The notes under the pieces were generated by a model. That model worked only from the letters and a program-made list of their open reading frames with translations, was not told where the DNA came from and made no database searches. Positions 47,301 through 60,271 of a stretch of DNA of 64,000 nt are shown piece by piece (the first letter of the stretch is position 1; each line of letters opens with the position of its first letter). The translations under genes were made by a program, and so were the position numbers. The stretch spans positions 310,001-374,000 of the forward strand of contig JAVHNS010000007.1 of NCBI GenBank assembly GCA_036872755.1, written 5' to 3'. This DNA comes from Orbilia blumenaviensis. Taxonomy: Eukaryota; Ascomycota; Orbiliomycetes; Orbiliales; Orbiliaceae.

Positions 47301-48207
47301 ACTTCGTTAAACAGGCCAAGAAGATCAGAGGCGTTGCTAGACCGTTGATAGTTGAGACGAGAATGCAGCCTCCAAAAACAACTCTTACAGAAGAAGAGGA
47401 AGCAAAGGGCCTGAAAGTTGGCGACATCTTGCTAGAAATCGATGGTAAACCGATCTACAAGGTCGCACAACTGACAGAATTCCAATTTGAAGGCCGGGAG
47501 ACAGCTTCCGTTCTCATATTAAGGAATAGCCAAGAACTCTTGCTGAACGTTCCCGTTGTGAAGAGTTGGCCGAACACTGGCGACAGAGTGATTCAGATCT
47601 TCGGAGCAATAGTACACGCTTCGCATGCTGCTGCAATCGAGCAAGTTGCCAAGACAGCCAGAAACGTCCCATTGGATTCCGAGGGTTTGTATATCTCTGG
47701 TGTGAGTTACGGGTAAGTTCCATAATTTTCGAGTACTTTCTTTGGTTTGAAACATATGGCTAATCATTATTTTTTTTCTTCCATAGTTCACCGGCTCTTG
47801 ACAAAATGCGGCCAACTTTCTGGATCTTGTCAATTGATGACCACCCCGTCTCTACCATTGATGATGTTCTCCAGCTCGCCCAGGAAAGGAAATGGGCACA
47901 AGGCGAGTATGTTCGGATCAAGCAAGTCAATCGCGTCGGAATCACGAGCATCGCATCTGTAAAGGTCGACGATCGTTTCTGGCCGCTGTATCAGTGGAGG
48001 ATGAATCACGACACTGGAAAATGGAAGATGACAAAGGAGACTGGTTTGCAATATAATAATGAACTGTCTGACAATGGAATGAAGCAGTTCAGGGAGAAGG
48101 TTGTTGCTTCTCCTCCTGCTTTACCGGAGGATATTCAAGTTGTTCAAACTGTTGTGGAGGAAAATAAAGAAACCACGTTGGTTGATGGGACGACTGCGAC
48201 TGCTTAA
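44310..48207 (+). CDS. nma111: HtrA-like nuclear serine protease Nma111
   Basis: Pro-apoptotic HtrA/Omi-like protease of fungi, nuclear in yeast, also linked to lipid homeostasis. Model: join(44310..44411, 44482..45085, 45174..47712, 47787..48207), 1221 aa; the start CACCATGG fits a fungal Kozak context. The catalytic triad is visible: His203 (SNRHVVS), Asp234 (DPVHDFGIFRYNP; the Gly completes across intron 2) and Ser318 ([10 protein letters not shown]). PDZ regions follow ([31 protein letters not shown]). An acidic run ([15 protein letters not shown]) separates the second, degenerate protease-like half ([15 protein letters not shown]...), which lacks the triad and is followed by further PDZ-like units ([31 protein letters not shown]). 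The N-terminal extension of about 140 Pro/Ser-rich residues makes it longer than yeast Nma111 (997 aa). Confidence 0.93.
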
Positions 48208-49196
48208 ATAGACTTTAACGAATTACTGATGGTGGCGAGGTTTTTATGTAGATGGAATAGAAGAATAATTTGTTTAGAAAGAAGGAAAGAGAAGGGAAAA
48301 AATGAAATAAAAGAAAGAGAGACTTAGAGGTGTACAGGTTTGCCATTCCGCTCTGCTTTACACGTTTACTGATCCACTAAATTGCCCCTCGTCCCCGCTT
48401 TGTTTTCTGTTTATACATGTTTTCGTTTCGAAATATCCTGCCGGGAAGGCTGCTGTACAATGGGAGACGGATAAACTGGAGGGGGTGTATATTCTTTTGG
48501 TTTCCTACAAGTGTTTCACCGGCGATTTTCGATATTTCTGGGATATGGAGTGGTGGGTTACGTTTTTCCGTGTGTTCCACGTTACCTAGACTCTACCTTG
48601 GGGATGGTTAGATTCTAGGAGAAGTTATCTTAGCTCATGATGAGGTTTTGTTTCGGGTATATCTCGCTCGACCAACCGATCTCGACTCCTGCTTTCCTTT
48701 GCCTTTGCCTTTGCTTTTTTACTCTTTGTGTATATGGTGTGAATATATACTTTGTTTTCGTTCCTAGAATTTTAGCTACAAGGGCTGGCTTAGCTATAGC
48801 CATAGAAGGAATCCATGCGATTCCTCCTCACCTAGTATAGTCAATAGACTAAATATAAGTAAATTGTCCCGTTTTGTACAGTGTTTATAATAAATTTTTG
48901 GTTTTATGCCCTGCTAGAGTGTCCCCTCCATGGTAAGCCGCTAAGTAAAAGGATGGGTTCTAGAGAGCTTGTGCCTATCATATCATATGGGAGGCTTATT
49001 TTGATACTTGCGGTATCACCCTGCCCCTCATAATGAATAGCTACTTCCCTGGTGATGATAGCTATGGTACAAAAAAAAGCGCTATTGCAAAAACCCCCAT
49101 ATGCTAAAACAGATGGAAAACAAAGTCTATAGCCAACAAAGGGAAGAAAGTGAAAAACAATATAAAGCAGAGAGAGGCCGGCTAACTAGTAGGGAT
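48208..49196. other. Intergenic, convergent 3' ends
   Basis: About 990 bp between the nma111 stop and the stop of the SDR gene. Purine-rich near 48270-48320 (probably 3' UTR of nma111), otherwise AT-rich. No gene recognised. Confidence 0.5.
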
Positions 49197-50191
49197 TTAA
49201 AGTCTGGCAGGCATACGGCTGGCGCCATCAAGCCTGATAACCTCTCCGTTAAGCATGCTGCTCTCAATGCAGGCAATAGCAACCTGCGAGAATTCATGTG
49301 GCTTGCCAGGGCGTTTTGGGAATTCCATGGATCTATATTATTCCCAGGTGATTAAGTTAGCACCACTACTTTAAAGCTGTCTATGACCAACGATAAGGAT
49401 AGAAGGGGGGAAAAAAAAAAGGGGAATATATTCACATACCGCGTCAAGCTCTCCTTAACCTTCGCAGACATCCTCTCAGTCATCGGACTATCGAACATCG
49501 ACGGCGCAAGCGTCATAACCCTGATCCCATAACGGCTTAAATCCCTAGCCATCGGCAACGTCATACTAACGACAGCGCCCTTACTAGCCGAATAAGCCGT
49601 CTGTCCGCTCTGTCCTTCAAATGCAGCTGCAGAAGCGACCATGATAATGACACCTCTCTCCCCATCAGGGCCTGCAGGCTCGACCTTTGTGAGATACTCA
49701 AGCCCGTTACGAACCAAATCGACGGTTCCGGTAACATTGATATCCACAACGAACTTAAACCCATCCAGATCTAGGGGTCCTTGACGTCCGTAGATTAAAC
49801 CAGGGTTGGCAACACCAGCGGCAGCGATAATACCGCCCAGGGGAGCATTTGATGAAACCGCCCATTCGGCGGCGGATTTTACGCTCGAAGCGACTTGTTC
49901 GGTGTTTGTGACGTCGGTTTCAAAGAATTTGACTTTGTCGGCAGAGGTGATTGAGATTACTTCCTGCGCGAGGGTTTCGTTGAGGTCTAGGATTGCGACG
50001 CTGCCGCCTTTGGCGACGATATCGAGGGTGGTGGCGCGGCCTAGGCCGGATGCTCTGGATGATTTATCGATGGTTCGGTTAGTTCGGTAATGTAATCATA
50101 TCATGATGGTTTAAACAATGAGCGAACGGTCATATGAGTGAGTGGGAGTTTACCCGCCGGAGATGAGAAAAGTGCGCTTTTCGATCTTCAT
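49197..50191 (-). CDS. Short-chain dehydrogenase, HSD10 / 3-hydroxyacyl-CoA dehydrogenase type 2-like
   Basis: NAD-dependent oxidation of 2-methyl-3-hydroxyacyl-CoA or related hydroxy substrates. Model: complement(49197..49332, 49440..50054, 50154..50191), 262 aa. The Rossmann nucleotide-binding motif GGASGLGRA spans intron 1. Then follow Asp in AILDLNE (favours NAD), the catalytic Ser in [13 protein letters not shown], and Tyr/Lys in [10 protein letters not shown]. The C-terminus [16 protein letters not shown] is typical of the HSD10 family. Total length fits the family (about 260 aa). There is no clear mitochondrial presequence. Exon 1 is only 38 nt. The overall step complements the acyl-CoA dehydrogenase at 20-22 kb in isoleucine catabolism, though the two are not linked genes. 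Confidence 0.88.
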
Positions 50192-50807
50192 TGTTTTAGT
50201 TTGAATGCTAAGGGATTTACTATTTATTAGGTAGTAGGTAGTTTGGGGGTTTCGTGAAATGAAAGCGATGTCGCGAAGGTTGAGGTCGAGGTTTGACTAC
50301 AATTCACATCCAGATTGTGGTTGCTTGCTGTAGTGGGATGCTCAGTTTCAACCGAGGTAAACCAGGAATCTGGGGAACCTTGCAGCGGGCATGTGCAGGG
50401 GAATAGTTTTGAGTTAGAGGCACATATCTAAAAGCGGTCTGATACTGTGACTACATAATATTTCGTGGTATCGGATTCAACATTGAACGCTTAGGTTCGT
50501 ACTGGATTTATTAAAGCGCTTGCGGATAAAAATGTAACAGCGCTGGCTGGAGTGCCATCGCTTTAGAAGATATTTTGGGGAAGGATATATAGGTAAAATG
50601 CAATGCCGATGGAAGTAGAAACGTAAGAAAGGATCATTTCAGAAGCAAAGACGGCGTGTGCCCACCGGAACTCCCCATACCTCCCACCCCGGTTCTTAGA
50701 AGCTAGTAACGTGGCCTGTAACAAAGAATATGAATAAGATTCAAAGAGAAAACCAGTGCTTTTTCCCCCTCTTGCTTAATTTACGATTAAAACGCATAAA
50801 ATGGAAT
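50192..50807. other. Intergenic SDR promoter / F-box gene 3' flank
   Basis: About 616 bp between the SDR start codon and the stop codon of the large F-box gene. No feature recognised. Confidence 0.5.
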
Positions 50808-53800
50808 TCAGAAGCCGAGAAGGATATCTTCATGGATCGGCGGCGGAGGCGAGAGTTCTGCAGGTGACTTCTTCTCTTCAGCGAGGAATGGCGCCGAGAT
50901 AATGCCAATCGCATGACAATAAAGTCCGAAATTCCCATGCATTCCGATAATTTCGTGCCCCTCCGGACACATGATTGTTTCGTACACCAGCTGTGGTGGG
51001 CATCTTTTGCGGTGTGTCGATTCTCTGGCAGGTGGTGTAAGGGGTAGCATTTCGCCAGATTCGAGAATAAGCTATTGAAAGCCATTGTTAGCTTTCCGGT
51101 CTGAATCACGACAAAATTACTAGAGTTGATATACCTCCAAAGTGACTATCTGGGGTTCGCCACCTTTGTTACGTCTGGCTTTGATAGGCCAGTCCGCAAG
51201 CTTGACATCTCTTGGTGGGGTTCCAGGAGTAGGTGCTGGTATCCTCTGAAAGATATCAGGTACCATGCCAACCTGTAGGCTCTGGTTAGTATTTTCTACT
51301 GTCTTATATTTGGTCCTCTTGCGACTTCCTACCTTCAAGCCAACCATTCTTCGTTCCTTCAGTTTAACGGCATTCTTGGCGGTACTACAGAGGGTTGTCA
51401 TAAACCCGGTCGTTCCAAGCCTCACAACTTCCTGGTTCCGTAATTGGGCGCCCGTTCGCTTGTCTGTCTTGCTGAATTGTGTGAATTCAATTCCATGGAC
51501 ATGGATAAGGCGAGTCGGGAAGCTGTAGTATACGCTAATATCCGTCAACTGAGGCCGGTTAAACGTTGCCCACAATCGCACTGAGCCGATCTGAGCGCCC
51601 ACTTTCTTTGAGAGCACGGCATCACCGGGTAGTTTTTCTGTCGGGTATGACCCCAGCCAAGGCAATGGCGGCATGAATGGTCTTCCACTGAAGGTTTTAA
51701 CTTCAGTCGATGAACTGTCTGCATCAACAAATGGATCAAGAACAGGCTGAATAGATGTCTGTGGAGGGACGAATGTAAGTTCCGAGTAGTCAATCATCGC
51801 CAGTAGAGCGTCCGGGTCGGGCGCAGCGACGACCATCATCCCTAGTTTGAAATCTAAATCAACCTCCTGAAGCCAGAGCCCGGCAAAATCATATCCCAAC
51901 GGTGGCCTTATGTCAACGTATCCGTTTTCGTCCCACTTGAAGGTTCCTTGAACGACATTGGTTTCCAATGCTGTAGCGGTTTGCACCCGAAGGTTGTTCT
52001 GCTGAGTATCATAAGCATCCTCAAGTGGGTGGCGGGTTGAAGTTTGATAGTTGTTGTAATCAGAACTTTCATCAGTGGAGTAGCTGTAATCTCGCTCTGA
52101 GGGCTTAACTTCATCTTCGAAAATGTGTCTCCATGACTTTAAGTCTCTGACATTCTCATTAAGAGGCGGTATGCCAAAACCTGCAACTTCAATCCCGAAA
52201 AGTGGTGTCGACCTCGTGTGAACATCCCCGGTTTCCGGGTCGACCCGAACAGTACAGAACTGACGCCCCAAAAAGACGGTTAATAAAAATATTTTGGATA
52301 CAGCGGTTGGTATATTGGACTTACGTGAAACGAGAAATTGGTGCCTGGGCGGTATCGTAACGCAAAGATCCTTTCACCTGTTTCCAAGTGGAAATCTGCG
52401 CTTGCGCCGATGCACTTCCCGAATGACCGTGTTTCGCCGGATTTGTAGATGAAAGTTATTCCCCGAAACTGATGGTCAAAGAAACCTCTGATAGTCTTGA
52501 TTTGGTCTGGACCAAAGTCTTGAGTATCTGCAGGGTCTGCGAATACTTGGATAACTGATAATGGTCGATTTAAGACGCTCCAGCCAAATGGAATGTAACG
52601 AAGCCTTGGATCAGGCTTTTCTGGAAGGACTTCTTCTGTTTCTTGCCAAATGGGAGAGATCCAATCCGACATATAGTCATACGTCATTCGGAGGCCAACC
52701 TAGTATTTTTTAGTCTCGATTTCTGGCCTAATTCCTTTCCTAATCATCAACTTACGAGCTTTTTCTTCCCAGATGACTCAAAGAAATGGCAGGTGCCGCC
52801 TCTTTCGCCACCAAATATCTTGCTAACTTTTCCTTTATCGGTTCGGAGTCTTAGGGCAGCGATTACATCTGCTCCACGGTGTCCGAATTCATTCACATGT
52901 GACTTACTAACCCGGTTCTTATCGGCACACCAGACCCATATACCATTGATCCGTTCCCCCTTCTCGAGTTCGAAGGAACCAGCGGCACTTTCTTCCCTCA
53001 ATTCTCCTAGTATCTGTGCCGCTCGCGGGCGAAACCCTCCACAGCCGTCTTCGACGAGGTCATCATCGTGGTATTCAAAAATGAGACCAAGGCCATTGGC
53101 AGCCGGCTTGGAATATCCGGTGAAGAACGGCAATGTGGGGCGGCAGAACACTCTGATTCTCGCAATAGGGTCATCAAAGTCAACTTTATTAATGAAATCC
53201 TTGATAACATCATCGTCACCGTGTCGCTTCCAATACTTAGCTCTGTCGAGCTGAGAGAAACAAGCCGTAGGGCCTCCAGATTCGAGCTGGTCAGGTGAGC
53301 TGAGTTGGCTTGTATCCCGAGCATCAAGGACCATTTGCTCTTCTCCGGATGGTGTTTGAGTTACAATGCCAAATGCCCTGCGTCTCCGATTGCTGCATCA
53401 GTAAGATTAGTTGATCGCTTCGAGGGATATGAAAATACTTACTTGAGTCCCTCACCTAGGTATGGTTTACCCTAACGATGTAATCTAGTTAAAGACTGCA
53501 GGCCAAAATATTGGTAGGGAATCTTACATCGGTGCACCCGAAAAAGCCAGTTATGAGCGATTGCGGGCCTGTTTCGAAAAATTCATATACAGTTGACGTT
53601 TCCTGCATATCATCAAGGTCCGGTTTTGTGTCCTCAGATCTGCCTGAGGACATATTTGGCAGGTCGAGACCAAGGTTGTCATCCCAGTTGTCGGGAGATG
53701 TTACACGTTGCGCGTTATCATCGTTTAGAAACACATCGAAGGAATTTTCTCCGGCTTGATTGTTTGGGGTGGCCCCTGAGATATTGCTGGTTTCGCCTTT

Positions 53801-56800
53801 TGTGCTATCGTCCTTTGTGGCGACGTCGCTTTTGGCTTCCTCGTTTGCCTCATTTGTTACGGAGGACTTGTTGCTTTTCGAGTCGTCTTTACTGGTAGAC
53901 GGTGGGGCAAGACTTGGAGTATCATCGGCCTTGCCTTTCTTAGTTTTGGTTGTTTCTCGAGATTTCTTTGGTGAGGCAACTGCGGTGCGGTTGGGCTGGA
54001 ATACTAGGGGCATCAGTATCGGCAAGCCACCGCTGGGGGCTTGCGAGCTGCCGGCGACCATCTGAGGCGGTGGGGGAGGAGGTGGTGGTGGTAGTGAAAA
54101 TGATTGGCCTCCGGGGCTTGGAAGCCAGTAGGACAAAGGAGCGGGACCCGCCCCATCATCACCACCAGGCGGAGCAGGGTTCCCGCCCCGGGAGGGATAA
54201 ACTCTGGGTACTCTTCTCAATCTACGGCGCGACCTCCGTCTAGTAGTTGGAGGAAGGCACGCTGGAAACTCGATTTTCCGCCCAAAGTTTGTGATAAACT
54301 ATTGTTTCAATTAGTACCATAAAGGAATGGAATTTTAAAGTTGAATTCCTTACCATGACACCAAGATAGCTCCGCTCGCTGAGACAGAGATGGTTCGTCC
54401 CGACACGCACAATTCGTTCACCACCTTTGCCATTTACGGTTGCCGCGCAACTGAGATAGTGTAGGTCTACGCCCCCGCGTCTAACTTCAACGAATCGCTC
54501 AGAAGGCGGTGTGTTTTCGGTACGAAGCTTGCACTCGTTTACGTCCTCTTCGTCCATTTCGTATGTAAATTCGAACCCTGACACACCTCTGGCCGCGCCA
54601 TTCGTGTGGCTTGCGTAAAATGCTTTGACGCAGAGCAATCGTCGCAGGTATTTCTGGATTCGCATGTTAGCAGCAATTGCAAGGATCTCAGGAGTTATGT
54701 TGATACTTACCCCGCCTGGTCCTCCAAAATCGAAGTATTCCATGACCTAAATGCATGTTAGTTTGGGTGGGAATATAGTACAAGGGGGGATTCTCACTGT
54801 TAATTCGTCTCTGTTCCTTGGTATTCTTAACGGTGGCGTATTTGGCGGGGGACCAAAATTGGGCCCATTCCAGTATGCGTGCGCTTCTGGAGGGATAGGT
54901 AACCCAGCAGCAAGTAGTGCATCTTGGACATAGGTTTTCGGGAACGCGAATGAAAGATTTCTGGGAGATACTGCGACGTTTGTGGTGTTGTCCTCTTCGT
55001 AGTGAGGTAGTGGAAAGTAAGGCCTCCAGCAGTATCGATCGACGAGACTGGGGACCCCATCGATGTGTTCATCTGATCCAAGGACATTGTCAACAGCGCC
55101 GAGAGGAAGCGGCTCACAGTCAATTTCTTCGCCATCAACTGTGATCTTCTGTCGCATGGACGGATCACCGAGCGAAATAGCTTTGCCTTTACCCTTTTTT
55201 CGTTTCGAAGTGGCCTCGTCATTATGGTATTCAACAAGCGCGATTGAAGTGAAACGGAGTGTGCCTAAGCCAACTGTGATTCCACCGATTGTCCAATTTG
55301 GCGGAGAAACTGTAAGTTTACCTTCAGCCGCCGGGTATGAGAAATCTGAGTAATAGTCATGAACGGGACCAATGACTTTGAAACCTTGAGCTCGACGCTT
55401 GGCTAGTGCTGTTGTTTGCTCCCCGGGTTCATGTTCGTGCCACATGCTCCAGCCTAACTTCGATTCCGTCATCAAGGTCGAGCTTCCAATCCAGCGAGCT
55501 TCTTTCCATGGCGGGTGAGTGAGTGGTTTCAACCTAACTATCCCCGACTCTGTTACGCCGACCATAAAGCCAATCCAGGTGGAATTTTTGGGAAGTGAAA
55601 CAACTATTTCGTCAGGCATAATATAACCAACTTCACCAAGTAATACCGTTGGCGTTTCCACCTCAGGTGCCCCCTCGTCCCATGGGTCGGGTAGCTGGCC
55701 CCAGAACCTAAGACCGCATATGTGTTTTCGATAGTCAACTACGGCTTCTTGTGATTTATCGTCCGCTTTCCCAATAAAACTGAAACCGATGCTTGTAACA
55801 ATGGCATTTGGATCCCAGGTGCATTTCCGGGCACAATTCTCAATACAGGACAGAGCAGAATGAATAAGCTGCCTTTGGTCAGGAGGCTGTTCTTCGAGGT
55901 CTCTCGTTCCCCGCTTTACGTTTGGTCCCCTAACATATTAATATCCGTTAGTAGGTAGTCCATGACCCACGGATTATAGCTCGGGGCGAGCTTTACGGGA
56001 CCGGATCCAGGTAACTTACGCAGAAATGGTTTTTCGGATACGGACACGGGATCTCCCTCTTAGAGGGAGTAGTCTGACTTGCTGCATAGACAGACCAACT
56101 GAACCGAGGATGCTTGCTTGAGCGAATAAACCGCCTTGTTCACCCAAATAGTAGTGTATTCCTTGCCTGCTATCTGGTAGATTCGTTTTGTCAACAAGGA
56201 TAGCCGTGAAATCGTCGAGAAGCGGGCTTGACGATGGGTATCTGTCCAGCTCACTGCTAAGAAATGACAGAATTCCGGTATATACATCCCCTCTCAATGG
56301 TGTATCGACGAGTAGGGAAATACGGTCTATCAACGGCTTCAATATCACATGTATACGGAGCCTATTCGCTAGGCCAGGGGACGATGGATATCGAGGACAA
56401 ATACGATTTCGATAAAACCGGCGCAGATGCCTGGATCGATCATAACGAACCCGCTTTTTGCCATCTTTGCTCTCGATTCGCTCTTCGTCAGAGTCTTCTT
56501 TGATAGCCGGTGAAACTAGGAGCTCCTTAATTGAGACATAAAGATGTCTCCAGTCAATTTTCCCTTCCACGGATCGGGCCGTAGCGCTCTCATAAACAAA
56601 GTGCATCTCATGGGGATCCTTGAACCTCGATCTGAAGAACGAGTTTGTCAAAGGTGATTCCGCGATTGACCTCACCGCAAGCCGGAGGTTTGTGACATCT
56701 CTGCTTCTTAGCTGGCAAAGAACTATATCTAGGATTTCATTTGGAAGTTTGCTGAACAAATCTCTTGGGCCCTGGCTTTGCGAAAATTGATGACGTAGAG

Positions 56801-57677
56801 TGTGGCTTGAAGACGATATTAATGGGGGGTTATCGAGAATTGCTTGTAGTTTCGGAATTTTCAAGGGGTCAGCGGCGATGTACGGCAGCATTCCTCTTCC
56901 ACCGAACGCCTTGCTTATTGGCATTACATAGATTAGTGATTTTGACAAAGCGAACGAACCCATGACGTGAACCTACCCATCCAAGAGCGTTCTTGTGCTT
57001 GACCAACTACTATGGTCAATAAATGAAGGGAAAGTGCCGTCACTGATCGACTGGCGAAACGGTGAGGCACCATCATCCCAACCCGATATATCACCATTCC
57101 CAAATCCCTTGCGAACTAGGCTCAATATCTCCCACAATCTGTCCCTCACTTCCGGTTTGACGTAGTGCGCCCTGCGGCCCTCGGTTGAGTCTTTGAACCT
57201 GTCTGGAAGAAGTGTCCTGAATATCTCGAAACATTTCGCATGAAACACAAATCCACGGCCCGATGTATTGTCGAAAGAAACGTATGATGTGAATATGCTA
57301 AATGTATCGTCGGGGCGGGCATGGAAATCCGGGTCGGAATGTGCAGCGGTCGGGTCAGTGGGAGCTGTTAAGGCTCTCGCATTGGCACTTCTTGGACCAA
57401 ATAGACCAATCCCCGTGAAGAACGGAGAGACGGCACTGTCCTCCCCTAGATCGGATGCTGGTGATATATCGTTGTTTGTACCACGCGAGTCCCGCAGAGC
57501 TCTGAACTCAAAGGCCCAAGCAAGGTCATCGACGGAGACGTATTCTCCAGGGTACCCACCATCCCATCTGGCATCTGGATACGGTTCCTTTGGATGAGAT
57601 CTGGTTCGATAGGCTGCTAAGACAATGCCGCAGAAACAACAATGTGATTCGAAATTATGATATTCGCCGGTCGCCAT
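50808..57677 (-). CDS. Giant F-box protein with repeated beta-rich C-terminal modules
   Basis: One 12-exon gene: complement(50808..51071, 51135..51272, 51333..52259, 52325..52699, 52756..53392, 53443..53471, 53528..54298, 54354..54653, 54711..54746, 54798..55929, 56020..56913, 56977..57677), 2067 aa; every junction closes in phase. The N-terminus has a CCFCG pair, then a roughly 230-residue region. The F-box is at about 286-325 (LFSKLPNEILDIVLCQLRSRD), so an SCF ubiquitin-ligase adaptor role is inferred. From about residue 530 onward beta-rich modules recur with short patterns such as IGFSFIG, ITFIYKSGETRSFG and LRLRTDKGKVSKIFGG, reminiscent of lectin-like folds. A disordered Pro- and Lys/Ser/Asp-rich insert (exon from 53528) contains nine Pro in a row. 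Exons of 36 and 29 nt occur. Splitting into several genes is possible but not favoured, because no internal promoter-sized gaps exist. Confidence 0.75.
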
Positions 57678-58891
57678 CTTTTGAACACGCGATGGGAGAC
57701 CACCCAGCGCTGCCTACAAGCGAGGCCGGTCGTTGGTCCGTGGAATATGGGGGACCTGTATTGGATACCGGAGCTATCGCAGAAGCATTTGTATTCCGAG
57801 AAGTTTCTAGGAGAAAGAGTTCAATCTCAGGCTCGAAACGGTTAATAAGCCGGTCGAGCCGGTCGGATTGGTGCTTCGTTTTGGTAAGATGAGGATTACA
57901 CAGAGAGCGGCTCTAGCTGGGAACCCGGCACAGGCACGTCTAAACTGTAGTATCGAATTGTATTGTATCGTGAGGTGTTGGAATCGGAGTCGACTTGTTA
58001 TCCAAACATTCCCAAGACTTCTAAGATAGTAAGCCTCTCTTTAGCGACGGACACCAAATGGATGAAGCCGGGATAGACCAAGTCGGATATTCTTTTTTTG
58101 CTGTCTTGTTGGAAGGAAGTTGGGTTGGTTTGGTTTGGTTGGTTGGTTGGTTGGTTTGAGAGCGTCGAATGTTGACTGTCGTTGACCAGCCTCGTCCATA
58201 ATAATTCACGCGAACAGCCGAACTAAGCTATTGACAAAGCAGCCAGCCCGCCAGCCCGCCAGCATAAGGCTGAGCTGCATCGCATCCATTCCATGACATC
58301 AATCGAATCACGCACTTAATCATATCAGACGCGAACTATAGCTTCCTCTTACTTACTTACCGCTTACTTATGTAAGCCCGTCTCCGGCTATCGGGCAAGT
58401 TGATTATTCTTTTTTTTCTTCCCCTCCTATATACTCTGCACAGTGCACTGGCGACCAAAACATAACTATCCCGTAGCAGACCGCGACCTAGTCCACATCG
58501 TTGTATCGATCGATAGGCGGGTATTGCTGGTACTTACATTAGCTAGCTTCTGTCCAACCCCGGCTGTCTCTGTTCAGGAACCAACCAAGAAGCCAAACGA
58601 ATCGCCCCTGCCCGTTCGGAACTGGTGCCATCTGCAAGCATTCGACAAGGTGACAAGGTTGGGGTTTAGGGAACGGGTGGCCGGTGTCAGACGCATACAT
58701 AACTACAGATTGCTCGTTGACGGTCTACTAGCCGCAGTACGTCTTAGAGCCACCATTTTCAGCCGACCGTTCTTCTTCTTACAACATCTCTCCGCCTTCG
58801 CCCTGCTAATATTAAACGCTCTGGGTATTGCGCGTAGTGGATATCATTCCATTATTCTCGTTTCCCGAAAAAACCAGGGCCGGTGCGAATC
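57678..58891. other. Divergent intergenic region
   Basis: About 1.2 kb between the divergent F-box gene and the orphan acidic protein gene. It holds a TTGG repeat (58121-58157), an AGCCCGCC repeat near 58240-58262, and an open frame at 58443-58970 that I judge to be 5' leader rather than a gene. Confidence 0.5.
58121..58157. repeat. TTGG/TTTGG microsatellite
   Basis: Short tandem TTGG and TTTGG units in the divergent promoter region; no function apparent. Confidence 0.8.
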
Positions 58892-60200
58892 ATGGTCAGA
58901 TACCACCACCCTCTCAACCGGCGTCGTTACGCCAGAAACGCTTATCTTAACTCCCCTCACGATCCCTTAGGGTTCGGAGCAACGTTGGTCTCCCCGGCTC
59001 TTGCCAAACCTGAAGACTACATCAATCACGCTGCTGTTTCGCAGTGGCTCGTCAGTAAACGCCAGAGCTACCGTTCAAACCTCCAGAATGGGTATGAATT
59101 GTGGGCCGTGAACTGTGTCACTGAGTACTTTACACCACCACGTATGTCGCCAGTGCCGGGCGATGAGGACTATGACGAAGAAGATCATAAAGATTCGAAT
59201 GAAGAACCTATTGACGACAATGACCGGAAGACCGTCAGTGTTCTTTTTTCCAGGGGTGCTCATAAACGGTTTTATCGTCGTAATGGCGGAATCTATTCAG
59301 AACTTCGCCAGAGAGGCGTCGCTGATTTCTACTCCTCGAGAGACAATAGAGACAATCGTATCAATGTAACAGTCATGTCTCTCGACCGAAGTGGGAAAAA
59401 TGCGATGCTTGTTCAGAAGTACTCAAAATCACGTGCCGCTATGGTTGATATTGCCGTCATGGTAGACATCCCAGGGCCAGGTAGCGAAACATGGACAAAA
59501 GAAGGTGGTGGTGGATGGTGGGGCACTGCAAGGGAGACCGAAAAGTTGCTAGCTGTAACTTGCCGACTCCGAATGCAAAGCTCGCCAAACGGACTGGGTG
59601 TGCTTTTTGGTCTTGTTACAGGAGGTAAATATTACACGATCTTCATAAAACATGTGTCTGGAAATGCTGACTGGGAAGGAACCCGTGTGCGATTTTTCAA
59701 ATGGACTGATGACAAGAAAGAGCCCGTTGAGGGGAGATTCGAGGATTTAGGTTTGTAGAATTCGCGCTTGGCTATGAGAAACACACAGGTTTAGCTGACA
59801 ATGCCCGTTTACTACAGCGGTTCTTCTCGGACTAACAGATGACGAGGAGGACTACGACTCTTTCTCCGAGAATGAAGATGAAGAAATGAACTACGGATAT
59901 GAAAACGAACAAGCTGTTAATTCTGACCCTGAGCCAGTAACTAAAGGGAAGGGTAAAGGAAAGGCTAAGATTATGGACGTTGAGCCGATCCAAGAGGACG
60001 ACGGGGTTTCACAGTCGGCCTTTAACCCTGAAGAACCCCCACCACACCATACGTCACAACAGTTCGTAGCAGATCCTAAAAATCTTTTCGACATAAAGCT
60101 GCCTCCAGAGACACCACGAGGTGGTTACTATGATATGCTTTGGCAAGGAGACAAGTGCAGCGAGATGTTCCATCACATCGGAGGCTGGAAGGTGGATTGA
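58892..60200 (+). CDS. Hypothetical protein with acidic C-terminus
   Basis: Not recognised. Model: join(58892..59750, 59818..60200), 413 aa, one 67-nt intron with the donor GTTTGT. The first ATG in frame (58892) follows a leader with no other credible start. Residues about 40-290 look folded (VSQWLVSKRQSYRSNLQNGYELWAVN..., AMVDIAVMVDIPGPGSETW, LGVLFGLVTGGKYYTIFIKH) with an internal acidic loop (DEDYDEEDHKDSNEE). The C-terminal 125 residues are acidic and low complexity, with a KGKGKGKAK patch, and end in GGYYDMLWQGDKCSEMFHHI. No signal peptide or membrane helix. It is divergent from the giant F-box gene and its stop lies 71 nt from the stop of the next, convergent gene, so the 3' UTRs probably overlap. 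Confidence 0.7.
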
Positions 60201-60271
60201 AGCATACCTATTTCATTATTCTTATTTGACGTTTAGCGATATTTGTATACACGGAGGGCCCCATTTTTACT

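Noticed and set aside
50808..57677. Annotating the F-box locus as five or six separate small genes
   Set aside because: All gaps between coding blocks are 50-110 nt with proper splice signals, and every junction keeps the frame; there is no room for promoters.
58443..58970. 175-codon open frame upstream of the orphan acidic protein gene
   Set aside because: Composition is not protein-like, no homology is recognisable, and it runs out of frame into the start of the real gene.
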